9,119 nucleotides of DNA, from positions 1-9,119 of the forward strand of contig JASGCH010000042.1 in the NCBI GenBank assembly GCA_030054245.1. Reading direction: 5' to 3'. The notes beneath the pieces are model-generated. The model was not told the origin of the DNA. It made no database searches and worked only from the letters and a program-made list of their open reading frames with translations. Below are positions 6,373-9,119 of the stretch, in pieces. Source of the stretch: Gammaproteobacteria bacterium (lineage in GTDB: Bacteria; Pseudomonadota; Gammaproteobacteria; Burkholderiales; Burkholderiaceae_C). The stretch's first letter is position 1; each line of letters opens with the position of its first letter. The position numbers and the translations under genes are program-made.

Positions 6373-6390
6373 AGACTGGTGCAACAATCT
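6373..6390. repeat. Collapsed palindromic repeat remnant (copy F)
   Basis: AGACTGGTGCAACAATCT is an imperfect inverted repeat (AGACTG/CAATCT around GTGCAA). It looks like the two ends of the interspersed element joined after loss of the interior. It lies between the flotillin stop and the SRPBCC start. Confidence 0.6.
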
Positions 6391-6405
6391 GATTCGTTCA
6401 AAAAA

Positions 6406-8127
6406 TCACTCAATGGGTGGACCTGAAGTACTTTTAGGTTCAGACGATGGGTATGGGTTTTCTTTATCAGTTATGGGGTTAGGTATAAATTGAGGTAGTT
6501 TTCCAGAATATATGCCAATTTCATTGAGTAATTTATCAACCAGAGGGGCTTGTGCTCGGTATCTCAAAGCCGAGTCAATGAGTTGGTCAGAAAAACTTGG
6601 CTGAGTGGTGTTTGCCGACGGATGAATTGGGTTGCCATGATGAGGTACTAAACCGTCGACTTGTAAAATTTTGATGCTCTCAATGCGCTCCATTGGCTTT
6701 ACAGATTCATGGATGATTTGGGCGGCATTATCAATCAACTTCAGTCTAAAAGCCGATAACCTGGCGGCATCTGATAAAGTGTTCTCAGCCAAGTGGTGCT
6801 CTCTTAAAGCCGAGGCGTCTGCTTCGGCGTTGAGTTTTTTCACGGCAATCCTCAATTTTTCAGCTTCCGACTCAGCTAAGGCTAAATTTTTTAAAGCATT
6901 TCCTTTGTCTAAACTGGCTTGGTTTTCAGTTTGTGCCGCTTTAACCACTTTTATCATGGCTCGTTCAGCATCCTGACTAGCGGCAATTAAATCTATGCGT
7001 TTTTTCCTTTCAGCGAGTTCAATTTCTCTGGCGGTAAATACTTTTTCCTCAGTTTCCACGGCTAAAGCGCGTGCCAAATCAGCATCGATTTGAGCTTTAG
7101 ACACCTTTTCACTTTCTATCGCCAATTCTATCAACTTATTTTGTTCGGCTAATTCTAGTGATTTACGACGATCAATTTCGGCTACTTGCAAAGCTTTTTC
7201 TTTGGCAATTCTTTCTTGCTCTAAAATCAATTCGCTACGCACTTTAGCTTTATGAATAGATTCATGGGTGGCAATTTTAGCACTCTCAGCATCTTGTTCA
7301 CGGATCGCATGATCAATTACCAGATCGGATTTTTGTTTGGATTTGGCAAATTCAATAGCTTGTTGTTGCAGAATGCGGGCAAATTCGCCTTCCTTATCTA
7401 AATCTAGCGAAAGTTTTTCCGTGGTTAAATTTTTATTGCGAATGGCGATGAGCGTGTCTTGCTCTACATCGTTTCTTTGTTTTTTTCGGAATTCAATTTG
7501 TTCAGTTAATCGGGTTAAACCTTCGGCATCAAATACATTACTAGGATTAAAATAAGTTAATTCGGTTTGATCGAGTTGGGTTAAGGAGGCGGCTTCTAAC
7601 TCTAAGCCATTCTTGGTTAAAGTTTCGGCTACCAGGTCTTTGACCTGTTTAATATAAGAGCCTCTTTTCTCATGCAGTTCTTCCAAGGTCATTTCCGCGG
7701 CTATGGTGCGTAAAGCATCGACAAATTTACCTTCCACTTGTTCACGCAATTGACTTGGTTCTAAAGTCCTCAAACCCAAGGTTTGAGCGGCTGAGGATAC
7801 AGCTTGTTTATCGGTGGCTACCCGAACAAAAAACTCGCTTACCACATCTACACGCATTCTGTCTTTGGTAATTAGGGCTTTGTCCTTGCCTCTGCTTATT
7901 TCTAAGCGTAAGGTGTTCATATTGACTGGAGTTATATCATGGATAAAAGGTAAGACAAAAGCTCCTCCACCTAAAACTACCTTTTCACCACCTAATCCAG
8001 TGCGTACAAATGATTTTTCTTTAGAACTCCGAATATAAAATAAGTGAATTAGCCAAATAAGAATGCCTAGAACGATGGCAATGGTTACGAGCAGAAGCAG
8101 AAAATATCCAAATTGACTTAACTCCAT
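6406..8127 (-). CDS. Flotillin / SPFH-domain membrane protein, YqiK type
   Basis: Membrane-anchored scaffold of the flotillin family, associated with ordered lipid microdomains. The 573-residue product has one N-terminal membrane segment (about 7-31), an SPFH/band-7 domain (about 32-205, including GEKVVLGGGAFVLPF and the TLEELHEKRGSY region), a long charged Ala/Glu/Lys-rich coiled coil (about 205-445, typical flotillin repeats), a C-terminal flotillin region ending near IESIKILQVDGL (482-493), and a Pro/Ser-rich tail. Length fits the YqiK family. The ATG at 8127 is preferred over the TTG at 8139 because GAGG lies 6 nt upstream of the ATG and would be inside the longer reading. The usual NfeD-like partner gene is not next to it in this window; a TIM-barrel gene lies upstream and the SRPBCC gene downstream. 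Confidence 0.94.
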   Translation of the reverse strand: MELSQFGYFLLLLVTIAIVLGILIWLIHLFYIRSSKEKSFVRTGLGGEKVVLGGGAFVLPFIHDITPVNMNTLRLEISRGKDKALITKDRMRVDVVSEFFVRVATDKQAVSSAAQTLGLRTLEPSQLREQVEGKFVDALRTIAAEMTLEELHEKRGSYIKQVKDLVAETLTKNGLELEAASLTQLDQTELTYFNPSNVFDAEGLTRLTEQIEFRKKQRNDVEQDTLIAIRNKNLTTEKLSLDLDKEGEFARILQQQAIEFAKSKQKSDLVIDHAIREQDAESAKIATHESIHKAKVRSELILEQERIAKEKALQVAEIDRRKSLELAEQNKLIELAIESEKVSKAQIDADLARALAVETEEKVFTAREIELAERKKRIDLIAASQDAERAMIKVVKAAQTENQASLDKGNALKNLALAESEAEKLRIAVKKLNAEADASALREHHLAENTLSDAARLSAFRLKLIDNAAQIIHESVKPMERIESIKILQVDGLVPHHGNPIHPSANTTQPSFSDQLIDSALRYRAQAPLVDKLLNEIGIYSGKLPQFIPNPITDKENPYPSSEPKSTSGPPIE

Positions 8128-8133
8128 GTAGAA

Positions 8134-8137
8134 CCTC
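8134..8137 (-). promoter_or_regulatory. Shine-Dalgarno site that fixes the flotillin start
   Basis: On the minus strand, GAGG lies 6 nt before the ATG at 8127-8125. The alternative TTG at 8139-8137 overlaps this site, so the longer start is unlikely. Confidence 0.7.
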
Positions 8138-8170
8138 AATTAAAGTGATGTTAAAAAGTTACAACTCAAC

Positions 8171-8189
8171 CTCCGCAAACTTATCGGAG
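8171..8189. other. Short hairpin upstream of the flotillin gene
   Basis: CTCCG (8171-8175) and CGGAG (8185-8189) form a 5-bp stem with a 9-nt loop, about 45 bp before the flotillin start. No T-run follows on the minus strand, so a terminator role is not supported. Confidence 0.35.
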
Positions 8190-8239
8190 ATTTAGCTTTA
8201 GGGCGATCAAAATCCGGTACTCTCTCGGGTTCACCGAGG

Positions 8240-8336
8240 TTGTGCAGCAGTCTCTGTCAAATGACTGCGTTATGCGACTCACCCCAGAATGAACACCAAA
8301 ATCGCGAAACCGCTCGCTGGGGGTATGACAGTTTTA
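8240..8336 (+). repeat. Interspersed repeat copy D
   Basis: Holds the end variant TTGTGCAGCAGTCT (8240-8253), the core AAATGACTGCGTTATG (8259-8274, identical to two other copies) and the outer end TATGACAGTTTTA (8324-8336). The module order equals that of 2561-2498 read on the minus strand. The final TTA (8334-8336) is the stop codon of the TIM-barrel gene. Just outside, CTCGG-GTTCA-CCGAG (8224-8238) is a 5-bp-stem hairpin whose CGGGTTCACC also occurs at 3891-3900. Confidence 0.75.
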
Positions 8337-9119
8337 GGATGAGTGCAATTTTAAGTTCATAAACTCCTGAGTAGTCGCCGTTAATGATTTTTCTACAGGT
8401 AACCGCTCCATAGAGCTTGCACCATAGAATCCATGACAATGGCTACATTGCTGTAAAATATATTGTGCATCTTGGGGAGATGAAATGGGACCTCCATGAC
8501 ATAATATGAATATATCGGGATTTATTTTTTTGGCGCATTCACTCCATACATTCAGCTTTTGAACACAATCATCCAAGCTAAGAACCGTTTGTGCGCCAAT
8601 AGTACCACCACGGGTGAGTCCAAAATGGCATACCAATATGTCAGCCCCCGCTTTAGTCATATCAATAGCATCTTGTTCACAAAAAATATAAGGGGTGGTT
8701 AATAGATCCCTCAAGCGTGCTTGCCTAATCAGCTCTACTTCACAAGCATAACCCATGCCAGTTTCTTCTAAGTTGGCTCGAAATACGCCATCGATAAGTC
8801 CAACAGTTGGAAAGTTTTGTATGCCAGAAAATCCAAGCTGAACTAAATGATTTAAAAAATGATCCATTAGCAAAAATGGATCCGTACCGTTAACTCCAGC
8901 CAATACTGGGGTGCGTTTGACCACAGGGAGAACTTCGTGGGCCATTTCGCATACTATTTCATTGGCGTTTCCATAAGCCAAGAGCCCTGCGAGAGAGCCT
9001 CTTCCAGCCATACGGTATCTACCGGAATTGTAAATAACTATCAGGTCAATCCCTCCCATTTCTTCACACTTTGCTGATAATCCTGTGCCAGCACCACCAC
9101 CGATAATAGGCAGACCCAT
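8334..9119 (-). CDS. TIM-barrel protein of the PEP hydrolase-like / Tm-1 C-terminal family, 5' end outside window
   Basis: Belongs to the predicted TIM-barrel signal-transduction family, often annotated as phosphoenolpyruvate hydrolase family and homologous to the C-terminal half of plant Tm-1. The visible 261 residues carry the family's conserved blocks in order: PIIGGGAGTGLSAK, YNSGRYRMAGRGSLAGLL, PVLAGVNGTDPF, QNFPTVGLIDG, LEETGMGY, the CHFGLT strand, CHGGPIS and GFYGASSMERLP. The C-terminus is complete. The family usually begins some 15-20 residues before the PIIG block, and the Met at the window edge aligns inside the protein, so the true start is probably beyond 9119. No membrane segment or signal peptide is seen. 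The biochemical activity is poorly established in this family, so the product name should stay at family level. Its stop codon lies in the outer end of repeat copy D. Confidence 0.9.
   Translation of the reverse strand: MGLPIIGGGAGTGLSAKCEEMGGIDLIVIYNSGRYRMAGRGSLAGLLAYGNANEIVCEMAHEVLPVVKRTPVLAGVNGTDPFLLMDHFLNHLVQLGFSGIQNFPTVGLIDGVFRANLEETGMGYACEVELIRQARLRDLLTTPYIFCEQDAIDMTKAGADILVCHFGLTRGGTIGAQTVLSLDDCVQKLNVWSECAKKINPDIFILCHGGPISSPQDAQYILQQCSHCHGFYGASSMERLPVEKSLTATTQEFMNLKLHSS

Noticed and set aside
6079..6387. Open frame of 102 codons overlapping the SRPBCC gene in another frame
   Set aside because: The SRPBCC frame has clear family motifs; the alternative product has none and would need an unlikely start.
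8128..8139. TTG start for the flotillin gene at 8139
   Set aside because: It overlaps the GAGG ribosome-binding site of the downstream ATG at 8127.

Overview
The window reads as chromosomal DNA of a moderately AT-rich proteobacterium, most likely a betaproteobacterium. The IleS, ParA and AccB sequences resemble, from memory, betaproteobacterial versions: IleS has the VHSSPAYGLEDF block and ParA the IPMQCEYFALDGL and NVRLAEAPS blocks. No database search was possible, so the taxonomy is inference. Housekeeping genes are intact. What stands out is that nearly every gap between transcription units is filled by members of one interspersed, inverted-repeat-rich element.

Layout: 1-2500 holds the 3' two-thirds of ileS and the overlapping lspA (+ strand). 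2498-2710 is a repeat block between convergent lspA and parA; both stop codons lie inside repeat sequence. 2708-3505 is parA (- strand), without parB or gidA/gidB (mnmG/rsmG) beside it. 3506-4057 is a non-coding region with two 152-bp repeat copies and a 181-bp spacer. 4058-5866 is accB-accC (+ strand). 5867-5914 is a short degenerate repeat. 5915-6358 (SRPBCC protein), 6406-8127 (YqiK-type flotillin) and 8334-9119 (5'-truncated TIM-barrel protein of the PEP hydrolase/Tm-1 C-terminal family) all lie on the - strand, separated by an 18-bp collapsed palindrome and by another repeat copy.

Functions: IleRS and signal peptidase II are co-expressed by overlap, as in many proteobacteria. AccB and AccC form the biotin carrier and biotin carboxylase half of acetyl-CoA carboxylase. 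ParA is a chromosome-segregation ATPase. The minus-strand set combines a membrane scaffold protein, a small START-like ligand-binding protein and a TIM-barrel protein; a joint role is possible but unproven.

The repeat family has recurring modules: ends of the form TAAGACTGTTGC / GCAACAGTCTTA, a core AAATGACTGCGTTATG, an outer end TAAA(A)CTGTCATA, and the hairpin GTAGCTCGTCCGAGCT. The best copy (2547-2710) has 28-bp terminal inverted repeats (25 of 28 matching) and TA at both boundaries, like a non-autonomous MITE or Correia-like element. Repeat ends coincide with the stop codons of four genes.
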